Of a DNA stretch of 64,000 bases, positions 51,961 through 60,615 are shown in pieces; positions within the stretch are counted from its first letter, which is position 1; every line of letters begins with the position of its first letter. Origin of the DNA: Sphingomonas sp. (GTDB taxonomy: Bacteria; Pseudomonadota; Alphaproteobacteria; Sphingomonadales; Sphingomonadaceae); the NCBI GenBank assembly GCA_003248865.1, contig QFPK01000002.1, forward strand, positions 124,001-188,000, written 5' to 3'. The position numbers and the translations under genes were made by a program. The notes beneath the pieces were generated by a model. That model searched no databases and had not been told where the DNA came from. It saw only the letters and a program-made list of their open reading frames with translations.

Positions 51961-53016
51961 ATGACCAGCACGGTTGCCAGCAGCGCTGCTTCGGAGTTTA
52001 CGCCGGCAGCGCCCGTTGCCCTGTCCCCTCTTGCCGTGTCTTTGGGAGACCCAGCCGGAATCGGCCCGGAAGTGATCGCCAAGGCCTGGGCGGTGCGTTC
52101 GGCGCACCGGCTGGCCCCGTTTTTCTGCATCGGCGACAGGCGCAGCCTGGAGGCCGTGTGGGACGGCCCGATCCTCTCCATTTCCCACCCGGCCGAGGCG
52201 ATGAGCTGCTTCGAACAGGGCCTCCCGCTGCTGCAGGTGGACGACCCCGGAGAGATCGAGCCCGGCAATCCCAATCTGGCCGGCGCGCGCTGCGCGCTCG
52301 ATTCGCTCGAGATGGCGGTGGGGCTGGCACGCTCCAACGCGGTGTCGGGGCTGGTCACGGGCCCGGTCGCCAAGGCGCAGCTCTATGCCATCGGCTTCGC
52401 CCATCCGGGGCAGACCGAGTTCGTCGCCGAACGCTGCGGAATCGCAGCGGAGAATGTGGCGATGATGATGGTGGGCCCCGATTTGCGCACCGTGCCTGTC
52501 ACCATTCACCGCCCGCTGGCCAGCGTGCCCGACGTGTTGACGGCGGAGCTGATCATCTCCCGCGCACGCACGGTGGCGCGCGGACTGGTGCGCGATTTCG
52601 GCATCGCGAAGCCCCGGCTGGCGGTTGCCGGACTGAACCCGCATGCGGGGGAGGGCGGAGCCATGGGCCGGGAAGAGGTGGACATCATCAAGCCCGCCAT
52701 TGCCCAGCTACGCGACGAGGGGCTGGACGTGTCGGGCCCCTGGTCCCCGGATACGATGTTCCATTCAGCGGCCCGCGCCGGTTATGACGCCGCTATCTGC
52801 ATGTATCATGATCAGGCGCTCATCCCGTTGAAGACATTGTATTTCGACAGCGGTGTGAACATGACGCTGGGGCTGCCCCTGCTGCGCACCTCGCCGGATC
52901 ATGGCACTGCCTTCGGCATCGCGGGGCGTGGGGCGGCCAACCCGCGCGCCATGATCGCGGCCATCGCGCTGGCCGGGCAATGCGCCCGCGCCCGGCAGCT
53001 GGAAGCAGCGGCTTGA
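51961..53016 (+). CDS. pdxA: 4-Hydroxythreonine-4-phosphate dehydrogenase
   Basis: 351 residues. It acts in pyridoxal 5'-phosphate synthesis. Conserved are SLGDPAGIGPEV, the metal histidines in FAHPGQTEF, LNPHAGEGG and YHDQALIPLK. An N-terminal extension of about 20 residues precedes the domain. It starts one base after surA; its stop overlaps the rsmA TTG. Confidence 0.95.
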   Translation: MTSTVASSAASEFTPAAPVALSPLAVSLGDPAGIGPEVIAKAWAVRSAHRLAPFFCIGDRRSLEAVWDGPILSISHPAEAMSCFEQGLPLLQVDDPGEIEPGNPNLAGARCALDSLEMAVGLARSNAVSGLVTGPVAKAQLYAIGFAHPGQTEFVAERCGIAAENVAMMMVGPDLRTVPVTIHRPLASVPDVLTAELIISRARTVARGLVRDFGIAKPRLAVAGLNPHAGEGGAMGREEVDIIKPAIAQLRDEGLDVSGPWSPDTMFHSAARAGYDAAICMYHDQALIPLKTLYFDSGVNMTLGLPLLRTSPDHGTAFGIAGRGAANPRAMIAAIALAGQCARARQLEAAA

Positions 53017-53903
53017 GCGAGGCCCCGCCGCCGGCTGGCGGCCCGGTTTCGGATATCGCTGCACGGATCGCGGCGCTGCCCCCGCTGCGGGACGAGATTG
53101 CCGCTGCCGGGTTGCGCGCGGACAAGGCGCTGGGGCAGAATTTCCTGCTCGATCTCAATCTGCTGGACCGCATCGTCCGCTCCATCGGGCTGAAGCCCGG
53201 GGACCGGGTGTATGAAGTCGGCCCCGGACCCGGCGGCCTCACCCGCGCTCTGCTGAAGACCGGCGCTCAGGTGATCGCGGTCGAGCGGGACCAGCGAGCG
53301 CTCCCCATCCTGGAACGGCTGGTGGCCGCCAGCGATGGCGCGCTCACCCTGATCCATGGCGACGCCATGGCGGTGAACCCGCGCGAACTGGCAGGGGAGG
53401 GCGCCCATATCGCGGCGAACCTGCCTTACAACATCGGCACGCCACTGCTCACCGGCTGGCTCACCCAGACGCCGTGGCCCGGCTGGTGGGCGTCAGCCAC
53501 GCTGATGTTCCAGAAAGAGGTGGCGGATCGCATCGTCGCCCCGCCGGGCACCGGCGCCTATGGCCGTCTGTCGGTGCTGGCCCAGCATCGGGCCGAGGTG
53601 CGGATCGAGACCATCCTGCCGGCCCGCGCCTTCACTCCGCCGCCCAAGGTGGACAGCGCGGTGGTGCGGCTGATCCCCCGTGCTGCACAGCCGGATGTGC
53701 CGGTGGCGCTGCTGGAACGGGTGACGGCGGCCGCTTTCGGTCAGCGCCGAAAGATGCTGCGGCAGAGCCTGAAATCGCTGCCAGGGGGTCTCGACGCGCT
53801 GGAGCAGCTGGGGATCGACCCCACACGGCGGGCAGAAACGCTGTCCGTCAGCGAGTTTGTCGCGCTCGCACGGGCGCTACCGTCAGCCCCTGCAGATAGT
53901 TGA
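53013..53903 (+). CDS. rsmA: 16S rRNA (adenine1518-N6/adenine1519-N6)-dimethyltransferase
   Basis: 296 residues from TTG at 53013, which overlaps the pdxA stop. KALGQNFLLDLNLLDRI, the SAM motif VYEVGPGPGGLT and the catalytic NLPYNIGTPL mark RsmA/KsgA. The start could be longer, but upstream sequence is pdxA in another frame. Its last 56 bp overlap the 3' end of a convergent gene. Confidence 0.94.
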   Translation: MSEAPPPAGGPVSDIAARIAALPPLRDEIAAAGLRADKALGQNFLLDLNLLDRIVRSIGLKPGDRVYEVGPGPGGLTRALLKTGAQVIAVERDQRALPILERLVAASDGALTLIHGDAMAVNPRELAGEGAHIAANLPYNIGTPLLTGWLTQTPWPGWWASATLMFQKEVADRIVAPPGTGAYGRLSVLAQHRAEVRIETILPARAFTPPPKVDSAVVRLIPRAAQPDVPVALLERVTAAAFGQRRKMLRQSLKSLPGGLDALEQLGIDPTRRAETLSVSEFVALARALPSAPADS

Positions 53904-54318
53904 GCTCGATGCGCATCGGCGTCACCCCGTCCAGCTGCACCGCAACGGCGGCAATCTTCGGCTTGGAAAGGCCCAGCTTCGGATTGCGGGAGAATCCCAC
54001 ACCGTCGCGGAAGGCGCTGAACTTGCCATTGCGGTCCCGGTCGTGAAGCGCGACGACGATAAGCTCTCCGGCGGCGGGCACCGGCGCGCACACCGTCATG
54101 TCGCCGGCCGGCGTCAGCGGCACGTCGATCCGCTGCACATAACGGCCGCCTGCCAGGAAATCCGCATCGTTCGCCGGATAGATGACGATCCTCAGCTGGC
54201 CTTCGCGGTCCTTGAAGCCGTGCACCGTGACCAGCGCGGCGGTTCCGCCTGCGCCGGGTTCGCAGGCAGCAGCGGTTCCGAAAACCGTGGCGGCGGCAAG
54301 GGCGAGCAGCGTCGACAT
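53848..54318 (-). CDS. DUF2141 family secreted protein
   Basis: 156 residues with a signal peptide (MSTLLALAAATVFGTAAAC) and a small beta-sandwich (VTVHGFKDREGQLRIVIYP, VVALHDRDRNGKFS) typical of DUF2141. Function is unknown. Its 3' end overlaps rsmA by 56 bp antisense. A minus-strand promoter-like pair, TTCCGA (54353-54348) and TAGCAG (54330-54325), sits 6 bp from the ATG. Confidence 0.8.
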   Translation of the reverse strand: MSTLLALAAATVFGTAAACEPGAGGTAALVTVHGFKDREGQLRIVIYPANDADFLAGGRYVQRIDVPLTPAGDMTVCAPVPAAGELIVVALHDRDRNGKFSAFRDGVGFSRNPKLGLSKPKIAAVAVQLDGVTPMRIELNYLQGLTVAPVRARQTR

Positions 54319-54359
54319 GGCGCCCTGCTAGCCCGGATGCGCCGATATCGGAAGCAGCC

Positions 54360-54389
54360 TTGGCCAACCGGCAAAGCTGCTGCTAAGGG
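54360..54389 (+). promoter_or_regulatory. Promoter of lptF-lptG
   Basis: TTGGCC (54360-54365), 18-bp spacer, TAAGGG (54384-54389) followed by CGC, the same -10 block as efp. It ends 9 bp before the lptF ATG (54399), so the leader would be about 3 nt or none. It is back-to-back with the DUF2141 promoter. Confidence 0.55.
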
Positions 54390-54398
54390 CGCTTCACA

Positions 54399-55628
54399 AT
54401 GCTGACCGCGGTCGACCGCTATCTGTTCCGGCTCATCATCGTGCCCCTGATCGGCACGCTGGTGATCGCGGCTATGCTGCTGCTGCTGGAAAAAATGCTG
54501 AACCTGTTCGACTTCGTGGTGAACGAGGGGGGACCGGTCTCTGTCGTGTGGCGGATGCTGGGCAACCTGATCCCGGAATATCTGTCGCTGGGCATTCCCA
54601 TCGGCGTGACGCTGGGCATCCTGCTGGGGTTCCGCCGGCTCGCGCTGTCCTCCGAACTGGATGCGCTGAACTCAGTCGGCGTCGGCTATGGCCGCATGCT
54701 GCGCGTGCCCTACATCCTGGCCGCGCTGTTCGCGCTGGTGAATTTCGGTATCGTCGGCTTCCTGCAACCCTATTCGCGCTACGCTTATGAAGGCCTGCGC
54801 TTCGAGCTTCGTTCGGGCGCGCTCGGCGCCTCCATCAAGGTGGGCGAATTCACCCGCATCGCCGAGCGCACCACGCTCCGGGTGGAGCAGAGCTTCGATC
54901 AGGGGGCAGACCTTCGCGGTGTGTTCGTGCGCGCGGCGCAGGCCGACGGCCGCTCGCTCGCCGTGTCGGCTGCGCGCGGACAATTCCTCGTCACCGACGA
55001 TCCTGACGTCATCATCCTGCGGCTGAAGACGGGCACGCTTGTGCATGATGCCCCCAACACGCCGATCCCGCGCGTGCTCACCTTCGTGCAGCACGACCTG
55101 CCGGTGAACCTGCCCGCGATGGAGAATTTCCGCTCGCGCGGGCTGGAGGATCTGGAAGCCACCGTGCCCGAACTGTGGACGAAGATGCGCGATCCCAACA
55201 CCTCCCCGGAGGAGCAGCGCAAGGCATCCGCCGCCTTCCACCGCCGCACCGTGCAATGGGTGGTAATGTTCGTGCTGCCGCTGCTGGCCGTGGCGCTGGC
55301 GGTTCCGCCCAAGCGCTCCACCTCCGCGATCGGGGTGTTCCTGTCGGTGGTGATCCTGGTGACCTACCACAAGGTTTCCGAATATGGTGAGCGCATGGGC
55401 GCGATCGGCCGGGTCGATCCGATGCTGGCGCAATGGATTCCCTTCGCGCTGTTCACGGCCTTGTGCGTCTGGTTCTATCATGTGCTGGCGCACAAGCCCG
55501 GCGGCCAGCCCATCGGCGCGCTGGACCGGTTGTTCAAGAAGATCGGCGGCCTGTTCAAGGGTCTGCGCAAGCCTGCCGCCAAGATCGGGCTGGTGCCTGA
55601 CGAACCCGAACCGCAGGCGCAGAGCTGA
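54399..55628 (+). CDS. lptF: LPS export ABC transporter permease LptF
   Basis: 409 residues. Two groups of three membrane helices flank a periplasmic beta-jellyroll domain, the LptF/LptG layout. The N-terminus (TAVDRYLFRLIIVPLIGTLV) and the segment LGIPIGVTLGILLGFRRLA fit. It extracts LPS from the inner membrane together with LptB, which is not in the window. It shares TGATG with lptG. Confidence 0.94.
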   Translation: MLTAVDRYLFRLIIVPLIGTLVIAAMLLLLEKMLNLFDFVVNEGGPVSVVWRMLGNLIPEYLSLGIPIGVTLGILLGFRRLALSSELDALNSVGVGYGRMLRVPYILAALFALVNFGIVGFLQPYSRYAYEGLRFELRSGALGASIKVGEFTRIAERTTLRVEQSFDQGADLRGVFVRAAQADGRSLAVSAARGQFLVTDDPDVIILRLKTGTLVHDAPNTPIPRVLTFVQHDLPVNLPAMENFRSRGLEDLEATVPELWTKMRDPNTSPEEQRKASAAFHRRTVQWVVMFVLPLLAVALAVPPKRSTSAIGVFLSVVILVTYHKVSEYGERMGAIGRVDPMLAQWIPFALFTALCVWFYHVLAHKPGGQPIGALDRLFKKIGGLFKGLRKPAAKIGLVPDEPEPQAQS

Positions 55629-56722
55629 TGTTCAGCCGCATGTTCCCTTCGCGCACGCTCGCCTTCTACACTGCGAAGATGTTCCTGATGCGCACATTCG
55701 CCTTTCTGGCGGGGCTGGCGCTGATCCTGATGACGCTGGATCTGCTGGGCGAATCCGCCCGCATCCTGGCGGTGCCGGGCAATGGCGAGGCAGAGCTGTG
55801 GAAGTATGTGAGCATCCGCATGCCGCAGATCATCGCGCTGTTCCTGCCCTTCTCGGTGCTGCTGGCGACGCTGCTGACGTTCATGACGCTGAACCAGAAC
55901 AGCGAGATCACCATCTTCAAGGCGGCTGGCATCAGCGCGCACCAGATCCTGGCGCCGCTGATGGTGGCGGGCTTCGCCATCGCCATCCTGAATTTCGCCT
56001 TCAACGAGCGGGTGTTGGTGCGCGCCAACGCCGAATATGATCGCTGGAAGGCGAATGAATATCGCCCGCTCGCGCCGGAAAACCGCACGGGGCGCGAAAT
56101 CTGGGTCCGCGCCGGAGACGATCTGTGGCACGCGGCCGGCGCGGAGGGGCAGGGCGATGCCACGCTGCTGAAGGATGTGACGGTCTACAATCGCGAAGCC
56201 GACCAGCTGGTGGAAATCGTGCGCGCCGAGGAGGCGACCCCCAATGCGCGCGGCTGGACACTGAACATGGTGCGCCGCTTCGATGTGCAGACTGGTCGCC
56301 TGCAGACGCTCCCCACGCAGGACATCATCTCGCCCGCCACGCCACAGCAATTCACCACGCAGGGCGTGAACGCAGACCATCTGCCCATCTGGGATCTGGT
56401 CCCGGCCATCGCGGCGCTGAAAGAGGCGGGGAAACCGACCGATCAGCTGGTGGCGAAGCTGAACCACAAGATTTCGGGCCCGCTGTCCGCCGTGCTGATG
56501 CCGCTGCTGGGGGCGGTCGCCGCCTTCGGGCTGGCGCGCTCCGGCAAGCTGTTCATCCGTGCCGTCGCCGGTCTGGCGTTGGGCTTCGCCTTCTTCGTGG
56601 CCGACAATTTCGCCATGGCGATGGCGGATTTCGGCACCTATCCGCCCTGGGCGGCCGCCTGGGCGCCTTTCCTCCTGTTCCTGCTGGTAGGCGAAAGCGT
56701 GCTGGTCCGCACCGAGGAGTGA
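55628..56722 (+). CDS. lptG: LPS export ABC transporter permease LptG
   Basis: 364 residues, same topology as LptF. FLPFSVLLATLLTFMTLNQNSEI and NEITIFKAAGIS-like sequence correspond to the coupling helix that contacts LptB. The one-base overlap with lptF implies coupled synthesis. The final 139 bp before the next gene hold an imperfect hairpin but no clear terminator. Confidence 0.94.
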   Translation: MFSRMFPSRTLAFYTAKMFLMRTFAFLAGLALILMTLDLLGESARILAVPGNGEAELWKYVSIRMPQIIALFLPFSVLLATLLTFMTLNQNSEITIFKAAGISAHQILAPLMVAGFAIAILNFAFNERVLVRANAEYDRWKANEYRPLAPENRTGREIWVRAGDDLWHAAGAEGQGDATLLKDVTVYNREADQLVEIVRAEEATPNARGWTLNMVRRFDVQTGRLQTLPTQDIISPATPQQFTTQGVNADHLPIWDLVPAIAALKEAGKPTDQLVAKLNHKISGPLSAVLMPLLGAVAAFGLARSGKLFIRAVAGLALGFAFFVADNFAMAMADFGTYPPWAAAWAPFLLFLLVGESVLVRTEE

Positions 56723-56861
56723 GAGGCGGCGCGCCCTGGCGGCGGCTCGTCCCATGGGCAGATTGTCTCATCGTGCCTGCGCCTTGCTTCGGCCACAGCC
56801 GGTCCCACATTTGCCGCAATGGCTGCCTAGATGGCAGGCAAGTCGTTAACGGAGCAGACTC

Positions 56862-57665
56862 TTGTTCGCAGATCATAGCAATCGCGCCGGCATCTGGAAC
56901 CGCGCCCACTATCTGGATCGGATGACGCTGAGGGACCTCGTCGTCGCCTACTTCCAATATTACGCGATCCAGGCCTATTTGTTGCTGGCCGCCGTTTCCA
57001 TCGGCGTGGCCATCTGGAGCCCGCCGACCAGCCTGTTGGGCGGGATCGGCCCGGCCCTGTTCACGATCATCGCCTATCCGATGATCTGGTATCTGCTGCA
57101 TCGGTATGTGCTGCACAGCCAGTGGATGTACAAATCGCCTCTCACCGCCAAGGTGTGGAAGCGGATCCATTATGATCATCATCAGGATCCCAACCATCTC
57201 GAAGTGCTGTTCGGCGCGCTCTACACAACGCTGCCCACCATCGCTCTCGCCACCATTCCGGTCGGCTGGCTGATGGGTGGCACCGGCGGCGCCGCCATCG
57301 GCTTCGCCACTGGTCTGATCGTGACAGCCGCCTATGAATTCTTCCACTGCATTCAGCATCTCAGCTATAAGCCGAAGCATCCGCTGCTGGTGGTGATGAA
57401 GAAGCGCCATATGGAGCATCATTTCCACGACGAGCATGGCAATTTCGGGATCACCAGCTTCTGGCCCGATCGCCTGTTCGGTACCTATTATGAGCGGGAC
57501 GAGCGCCCGGCGAAGTCCGAAACGGTGTTCAACTTGGGCTACACTGACGAAGTTGCGAAATCCTTTCCCTGGGTGTCCCGAATGTCTGGCGGCGTGGCCA
57601 AGGGCCATCCTCGCCAGCGCGCGGCCGCCAATGTGAACGAAAAGTCCCGGCAGGACGCCGCATAA
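56862..57665 (+). CDS. Fatty acid hydroxylase/sterol desaturase family membrane enzyme
   Basis: 267 residues with at least four membrane helices and four histidine boxes: LLHRYVLH, HYDHHQDPNH, FFHCIQHL and KKRHMEHHFHDEHGNFG. These bind the di-iron (or di-metal) centre of fatty-acid 2-hydroxylase/sterol-desaturase enzymes. Sphingomonads are known for 2-hydroxy fatty acids in their sphingolipids, so alpha-hydroxylation of an acyl chain is a sensible inference. The start is TTG at 56862, with GGAG 8 nt upstream; an internal ATG at codon 21 is the alternative. Confidence 0.85.
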   Translation: MFADHSNRAGIWNRAHYLDRMTLRDLVVAYFQYYAIQAYLLLAAVSIGVAIWSPPTSLLGGIGPALFTIIAYPMIWYLLHRYVLHSQWMYKSPLTAKVWKRIHYDHHQDPNHLEVLFGALYTTLPTIALATIPVGWLMGGTGGAAIGFATGLIVTAAYEFFHCIQHLSYKPKHPLLVVMKKRHMEHHFHDEHGNFGITSFWPDRLFGTYYERDERPAKSETVFNLGYTDEVAKSFPWVSRMSGGVAKGHPRQRAAANVNEKSRQDAA

Positions 57666-57666
57666 G

Positions 57667-58803
57667 GTGACGCTCGAGATCACGCCGGTCGGCTCGAGGG
57701 CCGACCGGGCCACATTCGTGGACATGGTCTGGCCGCTCTATGCGAACGACCCGAACTGGCGCCCGCCGCTGAAGGATGAAGTCCACGCCCTGATCTCGGG
57801 GCCGCGGCGCAACCCCTGGTTCCTGCACGGCCGCGCTGCCTTCTTCCTTGCCCGGCGCGACGGTAAGGTGGTCGGCCGCATCTCCGCGCAGGTCTGCGGT
57901 CTGGTGCAGGAACGTCGACCCGGGCTCGGCCAATGGGGCCTTTTCGAAACCATCGACGATGCCGAAGTCGCCTCAGCGCTGATCCGCACCGCGGAAGACT
58001 GGCTGCGCAAGCAGGGCATGACGCAGGCGCAAGGCCCGATCAGCATTTCCATCTGGGATGAGCCCGGCCTGCTGGTGGACGGCTTCGATACCCCGCCCAA
58101 GGTGATGATGGGCCATCATCTGCCCTGGTATGAAAAGCATGTGCTCGCGGCCGGCTACACGGGCGTGAAGGATCTGTTCGCCTGGAACGTGCCCGTCACA
58201 GACGGCTTTCCCGAGGTCGTGAATCGAATCGTCGCCGCCGGCGAGAAGAACAAGCGAATCAACATCCGCCCGGTCGACCTGAAGAAGTTCGATTCGGAAG
58301 CGCGGATCATCCTCGACATCCTCAACGAAGCCTGGGGCAACAACTGGGGATTCGTGCCGCTGACCGATGCCGAGGTCGAGCATGTCGGCAAGAAGCTGAA
58401 GCCCATCGTGCTGCCGCATCAGGTGCTGATCGCGGAATATGACGGCGAGCCGGTCGCATTCATGATGTCGCTGCCGGATATCAACGAACTCACCCGCGAT
58501 CTGGATGGCCGGTTGCTGCCCTTCGGCTGGGCAAAGCTGCTGTGGCGGCTGCGCAATCCGCAGGTGGATTTCTTCCGCGTTCCGCTGATGGGTGTGCGCA
58601 CGAAATTGCAGGCCACGCGCACGGCCTCCCTGCTGGCGTTCATGATGATCGAATATGTGCGGCGCACGGGCGTGGGCAAGCATGGCGCGAAATGGGCCGA
58701 GATCGGCTGGATCCTGGATGACAACGGGCCGATGATCTCCATCGCCGAAGCCATCGAGGCGCGAATCGCCAAGACCTACCGCGTCTACGAATCACAGCTC
58801 TGA
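57667..58803 (+). CDS. GNAT-like protein of unknown function, possible N-acyltransferase
   Basis: 378 residues. It reads as a double GNAT-like fold: the N-terminal half has WPLYANDPNWRPPLKDEV and FFLARRDGKVVGRISAQ (acyl-CoA-binding strand), the C-terminal half VLIAEYDGEPVAFMMSLPD and WILDDN near the end. It resembles the widespread YghO-like family often annotated N-acetyltransferase. It starts one base after the hydroxylase stop, so the two act together. A ceramide-synthase-like N-acyl transfer is my hypothesis, not shown by sequence alone. Confidence 0.72.
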   Translation: MTLEITPVGSRADRATFVDMVWPLYANDPNWRPPLKDEVHALISGPRRNPWFLHGRAAFFLARRDGKVVGRISAQVCGLVQERRPGLGQWGLFETIDDAEVASALIRTAEDWLRKQGMTQAQGPISISIWDEPGLLVDGFDTPPKVMMGHHLPWYEKHVLAAGYTGVKDLFAWNVPVTDGFPEVVNRIVAAGEKNKRINIRPVDLKKFDSEARIILDILNEAWGNNWGFVPLTDAEVEHVGKKLKPIVLPHQVLIAEYDGEPVAFMMSLPDINELTRDLDGRLLPFGWAKLLWRLRNPQVDFFRVPLMGVRTKLQATRTASLLAFMMIEYVRRTGVGKHGAKWAEIGWILDDNGPMISIAEAIEARIAKTYRVYESQL

Positions 58804-59128
58804 GAGAGTGTTCGGGGACTGCCCGGGTCGGTTCTGCGGGTCTTTCGCGCTGGCTGCGCCGCAGAAACGTGCACCGATGCTTCGGCATCGCGGCGGTTCC
58901 TGCTCCTGTCTGGCCCGAAAAAATCCCTCGCTGCCCCTCAGCCGGTCGATCCCTAAACAGCCTCTGACCCGATTCGGCCGAAAAGGACCCAGTTGGGTTA
59001 ACGAAACTATGGCCCAACGGCGAGAACGTGGTATCGAACCCGCCGGACCGCGAAGGTGACAATCCTTTGCGATTCGATTCGTGTTGGGGAAACTTTCTGG
59101 CAGGATCGTCGCAGTGGCGTCTTCACGC
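58804..59128. other. Non-coding stretch with several inverted repeats
   Basis: No open frame here looks coding. Visible structures are TTCTGCGG/CCGCAGAA near 58833-58868; a tight hairpin CGATGC-TTCG-GCATCG (58875-58890) without a T-tract; and GTTGGG/CCCAAC (58992-59018) around a GTTAACGAAAC sequence. It probably holds the promoter and leader of the helix-turn-helix gene. The GTG at 59081 would extend that gene into this region. Confidence 0.5.
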
Positions 59129-59725
59129 ATGGCAGACGTGGATCTCGCAGCCCGGGTCGCCCGGCTGACGGCAGGGCAGCGCGAATGCCTTGACCTGGTC
59201 GACGACCATGCGACCTCCAAGGAAATTGCACGACAGCTCGGAATTTCCCGACACACCGTGGATGCGCGCCTGCGTGGCGCGATCCAGACATTGGGCGTCT
59301 CCAGCCGCAGGGAAGCGGCCATCATTTACCGTGCGGCGATGCAGGCTGAGGACTATCAGCCATTCGCATATCAATCGTCGCGGATTGTGACACAGCTGCC
59401 GGAGCCGGAAACTCCTGGCCATGATGCAGACGACGAACCCCTCGAATCGGCACCCCTTCATCCGGGGATTGCAGGTCCGGCCGCAGCCGCCGTTCAGGCA
59501 ACTGCGCAACCGGTCGCAAATGTCGTTTCAGACAGTGCGGTGTGGACATCCGTCTCCCCGCATGGGCTCCCGCTGCGTCAGCCCGCGCTCCGGCTCTGGG
59601 GAGGCTCAAATGACCTGAGCCCCTCCCAACGAGTTGTCGGCATCCTGGTTGTGACGATCCTGGCGATGCTGGCATTCGGAGTGTTCCTGACAGGTATCGA
59701 AGCACTTTCGCTCCTTCGATCCTGA
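59129..59725 (+). CDS. LuxR-type helix-turn-helix protein with a C-terminal membrane anchor
   Basis: 198 residues from the ATG at 59129 (a GTG at 59081 is an alternative start; neither has a clear ribosome site). Residues about 10-65 form a LuxR/FixJ-type DNA-binding domain (LTAGQRECLDLVDDHATSKEIARQLGISRHTVDARLR). A Pro/Ala-rich linker follows, then one hydrophobic helix at the C-terminus (VVGILVVTILAMLAFGVF). A membrane-tethered transcription factor is implied; its signal is unknown. Confidence 0.78.
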   Translation: MADVDLAARVARLTAGQRECLDLVDDHATSKEIARQLGISRHTVDARLRGAIQTLGVSSRREAAIIYRAAMQAEDYQPFAYQSSRIVTQLPEPETPGHDADDEPLESAPLHPGIAGPAAAAVQATAQPVANVVSDSAVWTSVSPHGLPLRQPALRLWGGSNDLSPSQRVVGILVVTILAMLAFGVFLTGIEALSLLRS

Positions 59726-59788
59726 ACAACCTTCCTCCCTGGCCCAATGGACCATCCCGCGACGCGCGGCGATGGCAGGAGAAAAATT

Positions 59789-60133
59789 ATGCCCAAGCAT
59801 CGCAAGGAAGTCGCCCTCAACGTCGCCCGTTCGCTCTATGCTTCGGAAGATGCCATTGATTCGGCTCTCACCCAGGTTGCGAACTTCGTCGCCATGATGC
59901 CCGCCGCACGTCAGGAAGCGAAATTCGCAGCCTGTGTCGGTCAGGATGCGCTGGCGCAAGCGATCAACGCGATGACGATGCTGAATCAGGCCCGTGAAGC
60001 GATGGTCCGCGCCCATGATGCGCTGGCCGAAGTGCGCGACCAGTTCCACATCGGCCCGCTGGGTTACGGCGTGGACCCATATAAGCCCGCTTATCCAAAT
60101 CAAGCTCAACTCCGCCCTGTGCAGGCCGCCTGA
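59789..60133 (+). CDS. Small helical protein of unknown function
   Basis: 114 residues from the ATG at 59789, which has AGGAG 8 nt upstream. Largely helical and Ala-rich, no membrane segment, with a C-terminal tail (DPYKPAYPNQAQLRPVQ). It follows the membrane-anchored helix-turn-helix gene by 63 bp and may be a paired partner. No named family is recognised. Confidence 0.68.
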   Translation: MPKHRKEVALNVARSLYASEDAIDSALTQVANFVAMMPAARQEAKFAACVGQDALAQAINAMTMLNQAREAMVRAHDALAEVRDQFHIGPLGYGVDPYKPAYPNQAQLRPVQAA

Positions 60134-60201
60134 GTCTGAACTGGAATCTTTGAGATGGCCTTGAGAATGAGCGTTCGATCTGTCGTAGAAAGGGCATGTC
60201 C

Positions 60202-60615
60202 ATGAATTTGCTTTTCATGCTCTTTGCTATCGGCACGATCACATCGATCATTTTGGCTTGGTGGAAGGGTGGGCGTGACGAGCGGCTGGCGGCAATGGCT
60301 CTGCTGGCAGCCGCCCTCGCATCCATCTTCCTCCAATCCCATCGCTATACATCGCCGGAAATGACAGTCGTGTTTATTGATATCGGGCTGTTCGCGGCTC
60401 TGCTCGGCATTGCGTTGATGTCCAGGTCGTTCTGGCCGATCTGGGCGGCTGGCTTCCAACTCTGCGCGGTCGCCGTACATCTGGCTGCTGCCAAGTCGCC
60501 AACCATGCTGCCGGCCGCTTATGCCGATGCACTGGCGATCTGGACCTTCCCGGTATTGGGCGCACTGCTTCTGGGAACCTGGCATGAGGGAAGGATGCGC
60601 CATGGCAATGGCTAA
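60202..60615 (+). CDS. Small integral membrane protein of unknown function
   Basis: 137 residues with about four membrane helices spread along its length. The ATG at 60202 is favoured because AGAAAGGG lies 7 nt upstream; the ATG at 60196 is too close to it. It overlaps radC by 14 bp, so the two are probably coupled. I recognise no family. Confidence 0.68.
   Translation: MNLLFMLFAIGTITSIILAWWKGGRDERLAAMALLAAALASIFLQSHRYTSPEMTVVFIDIGLFAALLGIALMSRSFWPIWAAGFQLCAVAVHLAAAKSPTMLPAAYADALAIWTFPVLGALLLGTWHEGRMRHGNG

Noticed and set aside
58808..59059. 83-codon plus-strand frame before the helix-turn-helix gene
   Set aside because: Composition is Cys/Pro/Arg-rich and covers hairpins; no ribosome site and no coding character.
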